Origin: Deltaproteobacteria bacterium
Lineage (GTDB): Bacteria > Myxococcota > Myxococcia > Myxococcales > JAHFDP01
Assembly: GCA_023248955.1 (NCBI GenBank)
Contig: JAHFDP010000005.1
Coordinates: forward strand, 1 to 48,726
Length of the DNA stretch: 48,726 bases
Direction of reading: 5' to 3'
In this document: in pieces, positions 26,405 to 34,608 of the stretch
Position numbering within the stretch: the first letter of the stretch is position 1
How the letters are laid out: every line of letters starts with the position of its first letter
Notes under the pieces: model-generated
Told to the model about the DNA's origin: nothing
The model's database searches: none
Seen by the model: only the letters and a program-made list of their open reading frames with translations
Position numbers and translations under genes: made by a program

Positions 26405-26929
26405 CTACTGGCCGCTCGCAGGAGGGGTGCGCGAAGTCAGAACACCAGACCCGGTCGGGCTCGTGGTTTCTCCACCGGCCGAAAGATCCTTCGGAGCCTC
26501 GACAGTCACCGAGCCGCTCTTGTCCTTATAGTTAGCGAGCTGGCCGACACACTGTTGGGCCTGATTAATGAGCTGATCCACCTTTTGTTTCGCGAGGTGA
26601 ATTTTCCCAGCCGACCGTACGATGCGTTTTTCGTCGTGCTGAGCGGCAGCGTCCTTAAGGTCGCTGCCGGCATCTTTAGCAACCCGCTCGAGGCCGTTAA
26701 TTAGAGAAAGCTTTGCGTTGACGCAGTTCAACTTCACGATGTCCTTATCGGTACGCGCCTGCTCGACAAGCTTCTCGACCTGTTGGCGGGCTGCGGCGAT
26801 CGCGTCAATTTCTTCGCGAGCGGCGCCGACCTCGTTGTTGGTATTGCTGATCGTCGGGCCGGCAGCAAAAGCTGAAGTTGCTGCGGCGCCTGCCAGAAAC
26901 ATCGTTGCAAGAAGAGGCGTTGCTTTCAT
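26405..26929 (-). CDS. Exported helical protein, first gene of the export operon, 174 aa
   Basis: Signal peptide (LLATMFLAGAAATSAFAAG) after a GGAG ribosome binding site. The mature part is mostly charged helix with heptad character (EEIDAIAAARQQVEKLVEQARTD), a pair of cysteines (about residues 69 and 127) that could form a disulfide, and a Gly/Ser/Pro-rich tail. Not a known family. It leads the barrel and OPX genes on the same strand, 84 nt before the barrel start, so a periplasmic part in export is possible. Confidence 0.65.
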   Translation of the reverse strand: MKATPLLATMFLAGAAATSAFAAGPTISNTNNEVGAAREEIDAIAAARQQVEKLVEQARTDKDIVKLNCVNAKLSLINGLERVAKDAGSDLKDAAAQHDEKRIVRSAGKIHLAKQKVDQLINQAQQCVGQLANYKDKSGSVTVEAPKDLSAGGETTSPTGSGVLTSRTPPASGQ

Positions 26930-27001
26930 AAATTCTCCGGGGCCTAGGCTTCAATTCGAACACGCTTAGCGCGATGGCCAAGCGCCCTTGTGCGTGTGTT
27001 G

Positions 27002-27030
27002 TCTATAGGGCTCTTTGCCGCTGATGGCAA
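27002..27030 (-). promoter_or_regulatory. Candidate sigma-70-type promoter for the export operon
   Basis: On the minus strand TTGCCA and TATAGA are separated by exactly 17 nt, about 75 nt upstream of the 174-aa gene. This is a good match to the housekeeping consensus in a GC-rich genome. It lies after the stop of the gliding-type cluster, so the export genes likely have their own promoter. Confidence 0.5.
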
Positions 27031-27062
27031 GTACTCGTCCTTTTTTCTTTTCGTGACCATGT

Positions 27063-27935
27063 TCATGCTGCCGAGTTCTCTCTCGTTGACCGCAATGATT
27101 GTACACCAAGTCCGCGTTCAGCTTCAAAAATTGTCAAAGGACGAACGGCGATTCCAAAGGCTGTGTCGTCGGTTGTGAGTGAGAGGGCGAGGACAAAAGT
27201 GGGTCGCTCGTTATCGGCGAAAAAAAGAAACTCCTCGCCTGGCGTGCAGCCAAAACGCGACTGTGCGGCGTCCCTTCGAGAGGCGAGGTTCAGAGACGCG
27301 TCTCGCTGCGCCGCGCGGGCCTCCGCTGCTTCGGCGCGCAGTCTTTCCGCTCTCTCTTTACGCATGCCGACTTCCGCCGTGAACGCGTCGGCGCGCCGGC
27401 GTGCTCGCTCCGCTAGCGCTAACTTTTCTGTCGACTCGATCTCGAGCTCGAGATTTCGCTCCCAGAGCTGCACCACCTCCGCCCAGATCTCGTCTTTGCG
27501 CTTCTGATCGCGCTCGTAGGCTACTTTGGCCTCCAGAAGCATGGCCGCGGAGGGCATCTTTCCGCTCTTCGTTGACGACTGTTCTCCGAGCGCGGTCTCC
27601 AGGGCGTTTACGCGGTGCCACGCGGCCGTCGTTCGATTGCGCTGCTGTTCGAACGCTTCGACTGCTTCGTACGAGCGTGTTTCGGTCTGCGCCGCGTCGG
27701 ACTGAAGGGTGACCGCGGCCGCTTCCCAGATCGCCGCAGATTCGTTGTGCTCATTCGCGCGGAGCGTTGCGAAGTCGGTTTTGGCTGCCATCAGCGCGGC
27801 CTGAGAGAGCGTCTCTTCCACGCGTGCCGCTGCGGCGTCGTGGTCGGCTCGCGCGCGCACGAAATCGTCCCACCAGGCGGAAAAGTCCGCAGACTCGACC
27901 AGCAATCTTAGCTCGGAGGGGGAAAGTGCGCGCAC
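27063..27935 (-). CDS. Coiled-coil protein at the end of the gliding-type cluster, 290 aa
   Basis: GTG start at 27935, 12 nt after the AgmX-domain gene. No signal peptide. Residues about 25-225 are almost entirely Ala/Glu/Arg-rich coiled coil (for example RARRRADAFTAEVGMRKERAE). A compact C-terminal domain follows, with EEFLFFADNERPTFVLALSLTTDD. No family was recognised. As the last gene of the operon and apparently cytoplasmic, it could be an adaptor or regulator for the envelope complex, but that is a guess from position. Confidence 0.6.
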   Translation of the reverse strand: MRALSPSELRLLVESADFSAWWDDFVRARADHDAAAARVEETLSQAALMAAKTDFATLRANEHNESAAIWEAAAVTLQSDAAQTETRSYEAVEAFEQQRNRTTAAWHRVNALETALGEQSSTKSGKMPSAAMLLEAKVAYERDQKRKDEIWAEVVQLWERNLELEIESTEKLALAERARRRADAFTAEVGMRKERAERLRAEAAEARAAQRDASLNLASRRDAAQSRFGCTPGEEFLFFADNERPTFVLALSLTTDDTAFGIAVRPLTIFEAERGLGVQSLRSTRENSAA

Positions 27936-27947
27936 GGCCGTTGTTGG

Positions 27948-29273
27948 CTAGCTCGAAGGCGAGAAAACGAAGGGGAATTCCACGGTCGCATCGGCATCGG
28001 GTGTGAAGGGCGTATGCCACGTCTTGATGAGGCGCGCCACGCAGGATCCAACCTCGTCGTCACCGAGCCCGTTTTGGGTCACCTCGACTTCAGTGACTTG
28101 ACCGCGCGTCCCGATGGTGAAGCGCACCACCAACTTGCCACGCAGACCAGGGTTGCGCTTGAGCTCGCGCTCGTAGCAGCTGACCAAGCTCTTCATACGT
28201 CCCTTGATAAATTTTCCCAGAGCGTCTTTGTCGACGGTCGCGCTATCGACTTCGGCTTCGCCGTCCGACGTGACACCGCCACGAATGGCAACGTCGCCTT
28301 TCTCTTTGAGCGCAACTTTGGATGCGCCGCTCGTTCCGATGGCACCGATCGAAGACGCCGACGCGCTACCCGAACCGCGCGGGCCTTCGCTTCCGTCCGA
28401 CGCTACTGCGATTCCGCCACCGGCACCGGCGATCGCCGAATCGATGTCACCCGAAAATCCGGCGCCCGCCGCGAACACGTTGGCCAGCGCCGAGTTGCCG
28501 CCAGAGCCCACCGCGCCGAGAATTTTCACGAGCCCCTTGCTCTGAACAGCCTTCTGCACTGCGGCCTTGTGCTCAGCTTCCGTCGCCACGGGCTTGGGCT
28601 CTTCTTTTTTCTTGTCTTCTTTTTTCGCCTCTTCCACCGGCTTTTCGTCCTCGACGGCGGCCTTCTCTTCTTCCTTGGGCTTTTCGTCTTCAACCGGTTT
28701 TTCCGGCATCAGGATTTTGGCGAAACGGTCCGGGATCTCTTCCATGCCGGGCTCGGACGGCGGAACGTTGCGCGTGGTCACGGCCAGCATCGTCATGCTG
28801 TGGAGCAGGAAGCTCCCCGTCAGAATTCCCGCAAAGGTGCGGTCCATCGTGTTCCACAGCGAACCGCGCGCGGCGGCGGGAAGCAGCGATGGCGGTGGCT
28901 TGGGCGGCGGCGTGGCGAACTGAAACAGAAACGTCCCCTCACCGACGATCACGCGCCCCTTGGCGGTGTCGTTGAGCGACAGCACGTAATTGCCGCCCTG
29001 TTTCTTGGCGAGGCCCGAACTCTTGAGCGACGCGAAGTCGTGATCCTTCCCATCGACGGTGAGCTTTCCGCTCATGTCGTCGTTGAAGACCAGCTGGTAC
29101 TGGCCGCTCTTGTGCTGAAAGAGCGTGTGCTGCATTTGCACCGTCGAGCCGACGATGAACGTGTTGCGCGAGCTCTCACCGACCGAGACACTTTCGTTTT
29201 TCAGAAAGTAGCGATCGTCGATGAGTTTGCCTTCGCGCAATACACCGATGCGGAGGACCTTAAGAGCGGCCAT
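27948..29273 (-). CDS. gltG: GltG-like protein: FHA-like domain, membrane segment, AgmX/PglI TonB-like C-terminus, 441 aa
   Basis: Residues 1-120 are cytoplasmic and FHA-like (SVSVGESSRNTFIVG, QHTLFQHKSGQYQLVFND). A membrane helix lies at about 147-165. A Glu/Lys/Pro-rich spacer (190-235) and a Gly/Ala-rich segment cross the periplasm. The C-terminus (about 350-440) is the AgmX/PglI domain: SCYERELKRNPGLRGKLVVRFTIG...VEVTQNGL...FPFVF. This layout is that of GltG/GltJ of the Myxococcus gliding complex, thought to reach through the cell wall. Operon position after D, E and F-like genes supports GltG. Start at 29273 lies 9 nt after the small exported gene. Confidence 0.8.
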   Translation of the reverse strand: MAALKVLRIGVLREGKLIDDRYFLKNESVSVGESSRNTFIVGSTVQMQHTLFQHKSGQYQLVFNDDMSGKLTVDGKDHDFASLKSSGLAKKQGGNYVLSLNDTAKGRVIVGEGTFLFQFATPPPKPPPSLLPAAARGSLWNTMDRTFAGILTGSFLLHSMTMLAVTTRNVPPSEPGMEEIPDRFAKILMPEKPVEDEKPKEEEKAAVEDEKPVEEAKKEDKKKEEPKPVATEAEHKAAVQKAVQSKGLVKILGAVGSGGNSALANVFAAGAGFSGDIDSAIAGAGGGIAVASDGSEGPRGSGSASASSIGAIGTSGASKVALKEKGDVAIRGGVTSDGEAEVDSATVDKDALGKFIKGRMKSLVSCYERELKRNPGLRGKLVVRFTIGTRGQVTEVEVTQNGLGDDEVGSCVARLIKTWHTPFTPDADATVEFPFVFSPSS

Positions 29274-29282
29274 GACGTTCTC

Positions 29283-29522
29283 CTAGAAGGGATCCTTATC
29301 GACCGACTTGACGACCTTGGGCAAGAAAGTTTCCCGACGGTCCAGCGCGTTGAAGTTCAAATTGGCGCGCTGGAGAATGTAAAACGCCTGCGGTTTCTGG
29401 ATGCGGCCTTCGACGGCGATCTCGTCGAGCTTCAAAACTTTTTTCTTTTTTTCCTGCGCATGCGCCGTTCCACTAAGCGTCACGACGGCAACGACGGCCA
29501 GGACGAACGTGAGCGTTTTCAT
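29283..29522 (-). CDS. Small exported protein, GltF-like by position, 79 aa
   Basis: A hydrophobic N-terminus (LTFVLAVVAVVTLSGTAHA) is cleavable or serves as an anchor. The rest is basic and then conserved-looking: VLKLDEIAVEGRIQKPQAFYILQR. The ATG overlaps the stop of the TPR lipoprotein by 4 nt and its ribosome binding site (GGAGAGGA) is inside that gene's last codons. Size and position between the GltE-like and GltG-like genes match gltF as I recall the Myxococcus operon; sequence alone would not identify it. Confidence 0.7.
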   Translation of the reverse strand: MKTLTFVLAVVAVVTLSGTAHAQEKKKKVLKLDEIAVEGRIQKPQAFYILQRANLNFNALDRRETFLPKVVKSVDKDPF

Positions 29523-31051
29523 TTTTCGTCCTCTCCGCCCAGCTTCCCGGTCGCCGCCGGCTTTGCTGATTTAGGAGTGACCGCTTCTTCGGCCTCGGAG
29601 ATTTTGCCCAAGGCGGGCTTTCCAGCCACCGCCGCTTTCGGAGCGTCGTCGTCCGCGCCGCCGAGCTTACCCTTCTGCAACCGCTCTGCCGCAGCCTTGT
29701 CCGCGACTGCTTTTTTCTCGGCGTCTTCCTTCTTTTTCTTGGCACTCGCTTCGGCCTTGACCGCACGCTGTTTGTCGCTCTCGATGCGTGCGACCTCTTT
29801 CTTCTGTGCCTTACTCGCGGAATCGAAGTACGCATCGAAGTGGGGATCTGCGCCGCCAGCTTGCTTGAATTGCTGAAAATAATTTTGCGCCAGCGCGATG
29901 CGATCTAGAACCGTTTTGTCCTTCATATCGCCATCGAGATAGAGCACCCCGAGGTTGAACAACGGATCGGGATTCTGCGGCGCCAGCTGCATTACGCGCT
30001 GATATTCCGCGACCGCCTTGGGATAGTCCTTGTTGCCGCGATAGGCGTTGCCGAGATTCAGGTGAACGCTCGGCCAATCGGCGGCATATTTCGCGGCCAG
30101 CTCGAGCTCCCGAATCGCGTCGGGCCAGGCGGAGGCCTCGTTGTAGAAGACACCGAGGTTGATGTGCGCCTCCGGGAAATCGTCGCGGAGGCTCGCCGCT
30201 TTCTTGAAAGCCTCGATGGCCATCGGCTTCTGCTTGAGCGCGAGATAGATAAAACCGAGCGTGTTGTAGAGGCCGGCATCTCCGGGACGAATGCGAATTG
30301 CGTTCTCCGCAAGAATGTCGCGCGCGAGCTCATATTTTTTCTGCTTGAGCCAGAGAACGGCCAAGTTGTGCATGGCCGAGGTGTTTTGCTCATCGGCCTT
30401 CAGCACTCGCTTGGCCTCGACTTCAGCCAAATCGAACCGGCCCAACGCGATAAGTACATCGACGTAATGCGTGCGTAACGCAAGTGCGGCGGGATTTTTT
30501 CCGATGCGGTCACGCAGATCCTGCTCTGCTAGCACCTGTTGGCCGGTACGCACGCGCAGATGCGTCAGGTTGGCGGCGGCCTCGTCAAAATCGGGCCGCG
30601 CGTCGAGCGCCCTCGCGTAGGCAACCTGCGCTTTGGCGTTGTCACCGCGCCGCTCGTAAATCACGCCGATGTTGTAGAGCGGCCACGCGTTCTGTGGATT
30701 GGCCAGGAACGCCTCTTCGAAAACCGTGATGGCACCGTCCTGATTTCCGTCGGACGCCTTCTTCTGCGCGGCAACAAAGAGATCGCGCGCCTTGCCAACC
30801 GCGGCTTCGCTTACCTTTGGCTTCGCCGAATCGGCGGGTTTTGCATCGCCTGCTGGAATCGGTGCCGTTACAAACGCGGCCTTCGCTGTCGGCGCCGTTA
30901 CTTCCGGAAGCGGTTTGAGTTTGGCGGCGGCCATCGGCGCCGCCGTGGGAGCGACCGGAGCGGTCGTCTGCTCATTCGGCGGCGCCTTCGTTTCGGGAAC
31001 ATGCGCACAGGCAGCAACCAGCGCGGAGCAAAGGAGGAGAAGGCGTTTCAT
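29519..31051 (-). CDS. gltE: GltE-like TPR lipoprotein, 510 aa
   Basis: Lipoprotein signal (ALVAAC, Cys15). Tandem tetratricopeptide repeats occupy about residues 80-400 (for example NAWPLYNIGVIYERRGDNAKAQVAYARALDARP and AEVEAKRVLKADEQN...). They are followed by a Lys/Ala/Glu-rich helix and a linker with three GKLGG or GK-x-x motifs, ending ATGKLGGEDEK. In Myxococcus, GltE is an outer-membrane TPR lipoprotein of the gliding complex that follows gltD. The ATG overlaps the upstream stop by 4 nt and has a perfect GGAGGTGA ribosome binding site within the preceding codons. Confidence 0.75.
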   Translation of the reverse strand: MKRLLLLCSALVAACAHVPETKAPPNEQTTAPVAPTAAPMAAAKLKPLPEVTAPTAKAAFVTAPIPAGDAKPADSAKPKVSEAAVGKARDLFVAAQKKASDGNQDGAITVFEEAFLANPQNAWPLYNIGVIYERRGDNAKAQVAYARALDARPDFDEAAANLTHLRVRTGQQVLAEQDLRDRIGKNPAALALRTHYVDVLIALGRFDLAEVEAKRVLKADEQNTSAMHNLAVLWLKQKKYELARDILAENAIRIRPGDAGLYNTLGFIYLALKQKPMAIEAFKKAASLRDDFPEAHINLGVFYNEASAWPDAIRELELAAKYAADWPSVHLNLGNAYRGNKDYPKAVAEYQRVMQLAPQNPDPLFNLGVLYLDGDMKDKTVLDRIALAQNYFQQFKQAGGADPHFDAYFDSASKAQKKEVARIESDKQRAVKAEASAKKKKEDAEKKAVADKAAAERLQKGKLGGADDDAPKAAVAGKPALGKISEAEEAVTPKSAKPAATGKLGGEDEK

Positions 31052-34000
31052 TTCTCGTCACCTCCGCCGAGCTTTCCAGACGGCGGTGATGCCTTAACAG
31101 GAGTTGCCGGCGGTGGAGCAGGAGATTTGATCTCCGCAGGAGGTGGAGGCGCCGTTTTGGTGGGGGCAGGTTCCGCTGAGGCTGGTGTCTTCGGCGCTGC
31201 CACCTCGGCAGTTGGCGCGAACGCCGGAATACCGTCTACCGTCGTCGCCATGGGCAACGCTGACAGCGCCTCCGTCACCATCTCCGCGCGGGCCTCTTTC
31301 AGCAGCGGGAAATTCTTGTGGTCGTACTTGTCGAGCCCCTCTTGGATTCGCTTGGTGCAGTCATTGGCGATGGCCAAGTGTTTGGCTTCGTCGAACGCTC
31401 TTTTGTAAGCCTGCAACGCGCGATCCTCGATGGGAATCGCCTTTTCCGCCAGCGAATCCTTGTACTGATTCACGTAGTCCTCGCCCGCCTGCTTGATTTC
31501 GCGCGGCACGGGCGCTTCGTAGAGCGATTGTGCGAAGCGCTCATCGAGGTAGCCCATGCGGTAGAGCGAGCAGACGATCCAGTCGCCGCGCCGGTAGCGT
31601 ACGATCGAATCCTTGTAATCATCGAAAAGCTTCTGCCGCGTTTCAGCCTTCTTGGTCAGGGCGGCACCGAGTGACTTTTCAAATTTGTTGCCCTTGCCCG
31701 AACCTTCGATTTTCAACTCGTCGTAGTGAGCGAACTCGTACTCCGCCAACTGGTAACGCGCCTCCGCCGCAGCCGCCGCCGCGATCTGCTTTTCTGGCGA
31801 GAACTTGCGTGAATCAAAATCGGACGCGCAGTCCTGGTAGGCCTTCTTGGCCATCGCATCGTTCTTTTGTGCCTTCCACGCCTGCGCGATTTTGAGATGG
31901 GCGTCGACGATGCGCTCCTCTTGCTTGGCATCGCGTGCGAACCGTTTCACGAACTCCTCGAGCTCCCGGATTTCACCCTTGTAGTCGTCCATTTTTTCGT
32001 ACACGAGGGCAGAGTCAAAGAGCATCGTTGCGGTGTCGTCTTTGTCTGGAAAGAGCTGCGCGTAGCGGGCGTAAGCGCGAGCCGCCTCGTTGTACTTCTG
32101 CGTCCGTTCGAGCAGGTGCGCCACGTTGTAGAGCGCGTCGGAACGCTTTTCCGACTGCTGGTATTTGTCAACCAGCGTCTCGTAGCGCGCAATGGCCGTG
32201 TCGAAATCGAAGGCCTTTTCCGCCTCGAGACCGACCAGGAAGAGCGCCGCATCGGAGAATTTGGACTTCGGAAACTGCGTGTAGACGCGCTCGTAAGTGC
32301 GCATCGCGGAGTCGTGTTTGAGCTCCTGCTGGTAGCAGAAGGCCGCGTTGTTGATGGCCACGTCGCCGAATTCGAACTTCGGATCTTCGTCCACCGTCGA
32401 GGTAAAAGTCTTCGCCGCCTTCTCCCACTCTTTAGCCGCCATCAATGCTTCGGCGGAGTGGAAACGCGCGCCCATCATCACTTTGCGTAGCTCTTCAGCC
32501 TTGTCTGGCGCGAGCGTCTTTGCCCGCGTGGCAAGGAGATCCTTCGACGACTCTTCAACGTGGGCCCAGTCCCTGACGGTGAGCCAAGTCTCCAGCGTGA
32601 GGTTGGAGGCTGACGTCGCGACTTCCGAGGCCGGCCAGCGCTTGACGATGTCCGTAAAGCGCTTGCGGGCCTCGTCGTACTGGTTGTAGCGGTAGAAAAT
32701 TTCCGCGGCGGTGTAGAGGATGCCCGGCGTGCGCTCGTCGTTCGACAAAATCTTTCCGAAACCATCCGCGGCCGCGATGTACTTTGTCCACAGCGGCGGA
32801 ATCGGAAGCGGCGCGACGACTTCCTTCTCCTGCCGATCCTTCGAGTAGAGAATTTTCTGCTCGAGCAGATTGCCGAGACTCTGCTGCCGCTCCGCCTCGC
32901 GCTGGAATGAGAGCACGGCACCATAGGCCGCATCCGATTGATAACGGTTGTCGTTATTGTTGTCCCGAACCCGCGTGTAGGCCTCGGCTGCCTCCGCGAA
33001 ACGGAGCGAGTTGTAGAGCGTTTCCGCCGAGTAAAAGAGTACCTCGTCGATGTCCTTGGCGTGCGGGAAACGGGCGATGTAGGCGCCGTAAGCTTCCGCG
33101 GCCTTTTCGAATTCCGCCTTCATCTCTTCGAGGCGACCGGCCTTTTTATACTCAATAGCTTGCTGGTGGTGGTGCGTGGCGGTCGAGCGCAAACGCCGTT
33201 CGATCAGATCGCGTGTTTTCTGCAAAATTTCGGGTTCATGCTTGTTGGCCTCCGCCCAGGCGCTCTTCTCTCCGAAGTTTTTGATCAGCTCCTCGATGGC
33301 TACGTTGGCCTTGTCGAAAGCGCGATCCCGCTCGTAGGCGAGGATAATTTTCTCCTGCGTGGCCGGCGCCTCGAGCGAGGTCGGGTCGTCGCGCAGCACC
33401 ACCTGGTAACAGGCGATGGCCTCGTTGTGCTTGGTCTCGTCGTAAAAAACGTCGCCTAGTTTTTTAAAAAACTCGCCTTTGTACGGACGCGGTCCGAGCT
33501 TGCCGAAAAAGTCGATGGCCTTTTGCGGGGTTCCCCAGGCCGGATCTGCGAACGAAATTGCCGTGTACTGCAACGCCTCGTTGCGCAGATCGCCACCGGT
33601 GAACTCCTTGCCGTCCTTCTGCGCTAGCGCCTTCTGCTTGGCGTAGAAGTCAATCAGCTGCACGAACGTCTCCACCGCGCTCTGGAAATTCTCCGGATGC
33701 TGCTCGTCCGCGAGCCGGTAATAGGACCAGCCCAACTTGTACATGGCCTTGTCGTAGAGCGGGTGGTCAGGAAATTCCATCACCTTCGAGTAGGCCGCGA
33801 TGGCTTTGTGCAACTCGGCATTCACGTCTGCGCCGGCCGATTCGAAGTAGTACTCGCCCATGCGCACCCATGCCTCGGGAACGAAGCGCGATTTGGGAAA
33901 GCGTCCGATCAGCGCGAGGTAGGTGTCGCGGGCGTCGTCGATCTGGTCCTGCTTTTCGTAGACATAACCGAGCAAATAGTAAACGCCGTCGAGCAGGCGG

Positions 34001-34608
34001 TACTCGGGAAAGCGGGCGATAAGGTCGCGGTAAAGCTGAATGGGGCGATCGTAGCGCTGCTTGGGTTCCGGCGGCGGCGAGTCGCCCCAAACGCCCGACT
34101 TGAGTTTGTCCTCGTAGTCGCGCATTCCCATGGCGGTGTCGTCCTGGCTCTTCTCGTAATAGAGCTCGGCCAAGCGGAACATGGCGTCGGCCGTGAAGCG
34201 CCTATCGTCGGGATAGCGGGCGACGAATTTTTCGAAGAGTGCGATGGCGTCGACGCGAAGCGCGCGCTCGTCCACTTCGAGTGCCCGGATCGAATTCTCA
34301 AAGACGTCGCCTATGGCACCCTTGCGGCTTTCGTATTTGCGCTCGATGGTCGCTTGAACTTCCTTTTGATAGGCCGCGATCTCGGCTTCGAATTTTTTGA
34401 ATTCGGCGATCACGTCATCGAGATCTTTGGCGGAGACGCGCGGGACCGGAGGTTTGGCCGGAGCTGCTTTCGGCGCCGCAGAAGCAGGTGTTTCCGCCGA
34501 AGTAGGTGCCGCAGCTGGAGCGGTTGCCGCGGGCATTGGAGCGGACGCCGGTGCGGGCACTGCGGACGCCGCTGCTGCCGCGGTTGCGAGGACGAATGCG
34601 GTGATCAT
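31048..34608 (-). CDS. gltD: GltD/AgmU-like periplasmic TPR protein, 1186 aa
   Basis: An Ala/Pro-rich exported N-terminus (MITAFVLATAAAAASAVPA) is followed by many TPR/YbgF-like helical repeats to about residue 1000 (typical unit: YRLLDGVYYLLGYVYEKQDQIDDARDTYLALI). A Pro/Ala-rich tail ends PPSGKLGGGDEK. AgmU (GltD) of Myxococcus is of similar length (about 1,200 aa) and repeat content and heads the same gene order, so the assignment is by architecture and synteny. It starts with a 4-nt overlap with the 776-aa gene; a CAGGAG ribosome binding site lies in that gene's last codons. It probably scaffolds the complex in the periplasm. Confidence 0.75.
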   Translation of the reverse strand: MITAFVLATAAAAASAVPAPASAPMPAATAPAAAPTSAETPASAAPKAAPAKPPVPRVSAKDLDDVIAEFKKFEAEIAAYQKEVQATIERKYESRKGAIGDVFENSIRALEVDERALRVDAIALFEKFVARYPDDRRFTADAMFRLAELYYEKSQDDTAMGMRDYEDKLKSGVWGDSPPPEPKQRYDRPIQLYRDLIARFPEYRLLDGVYYLLGYVYEKQDQIDDARDTYLALIGRFPKSRFVPEAWVRMGEYYFESAGADVNAELHKAIAAYSKVMEFPDHPLYDKAMYKLGWSYYRLADEQHPENFQSAVETFVQLIDFYAKQKALAQKDGKEFTGGDLRNEALQYTAISFADPAWGTPQKAIDFFGKLGPRPYKGEFFKKLGDVFYDETKHNEAIACYQVVLRDDPTSLEAPATQEKIILAYERDRAFDKANVAIEELIKNFGEKSAWAEANKHEPEILQKTRDLIERRLRSTATHHHQQAIEYKKAGRLEEMKAEFEKAAEAYGAYIARFPHAKDIDEVLFYSAETLYNSLRFAEAAEAYTRVRDNNNDNRYQSDAAYGAVLSFQREAERQQSLGNLLEQKILYSKDRQEKEVVAPLPIPPLWTKYIAAADGFGKILSNDERTPGILYTAAEIFYRYNQYDEARKRFTDIVKRWPASEVATSASNLTLETWLTVRDWAHVEESSKDLLATRAKTLAPDKAEELRKVMMGARFHSAEALMAAKEWEKAAKTFTSTVDEDPKFEFGDVAINNAAFCYQQELKHDSAMRTYERVYTQFPKSKFSDAALFLVGLEAEKAFDFDTAIARYETLVDKYQQSEKRSDALYNVAHLLERTQKYNEAARAYARYAQLFPDKDDTATMLFDSALVYEKMDDYKGEIRELEEFVKRFARDAKQEERIVDAHLKIAQAWKAQKNDAMAKKAYQDCASDFDSRKFSPEKQIAAAAAAEARYQLAEYEFAHYDELKIEGSGKGNKFEKSLGAALTKKAETRQKLFDDYKDSIVRYRRGDWIVCSLYRMGYLDERFAQSLYEAPVPREIKQAGEDYVNQYKDSLAEKAIPIEDRALQAYKRAFDEAKHLAIANDCTKRIQEGLDKYDHKNFPLLKEARAEMVTEALSALPMATTVDGIPAFAPTAEVAAPKTPASAEPAPTKTAPPPPAEIKSPAPPPATPVKASPPSGKLGGGDEK

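Noticed and set aside
28014-29876. 620-codon plus-strand frame opposite the GltG-like gene
   Set aside because: Low-complexity Phe/Arg-rich translation that mirrors the Lys/Glu linker of the real minus-strand gene; no ribosome binding site or domain.
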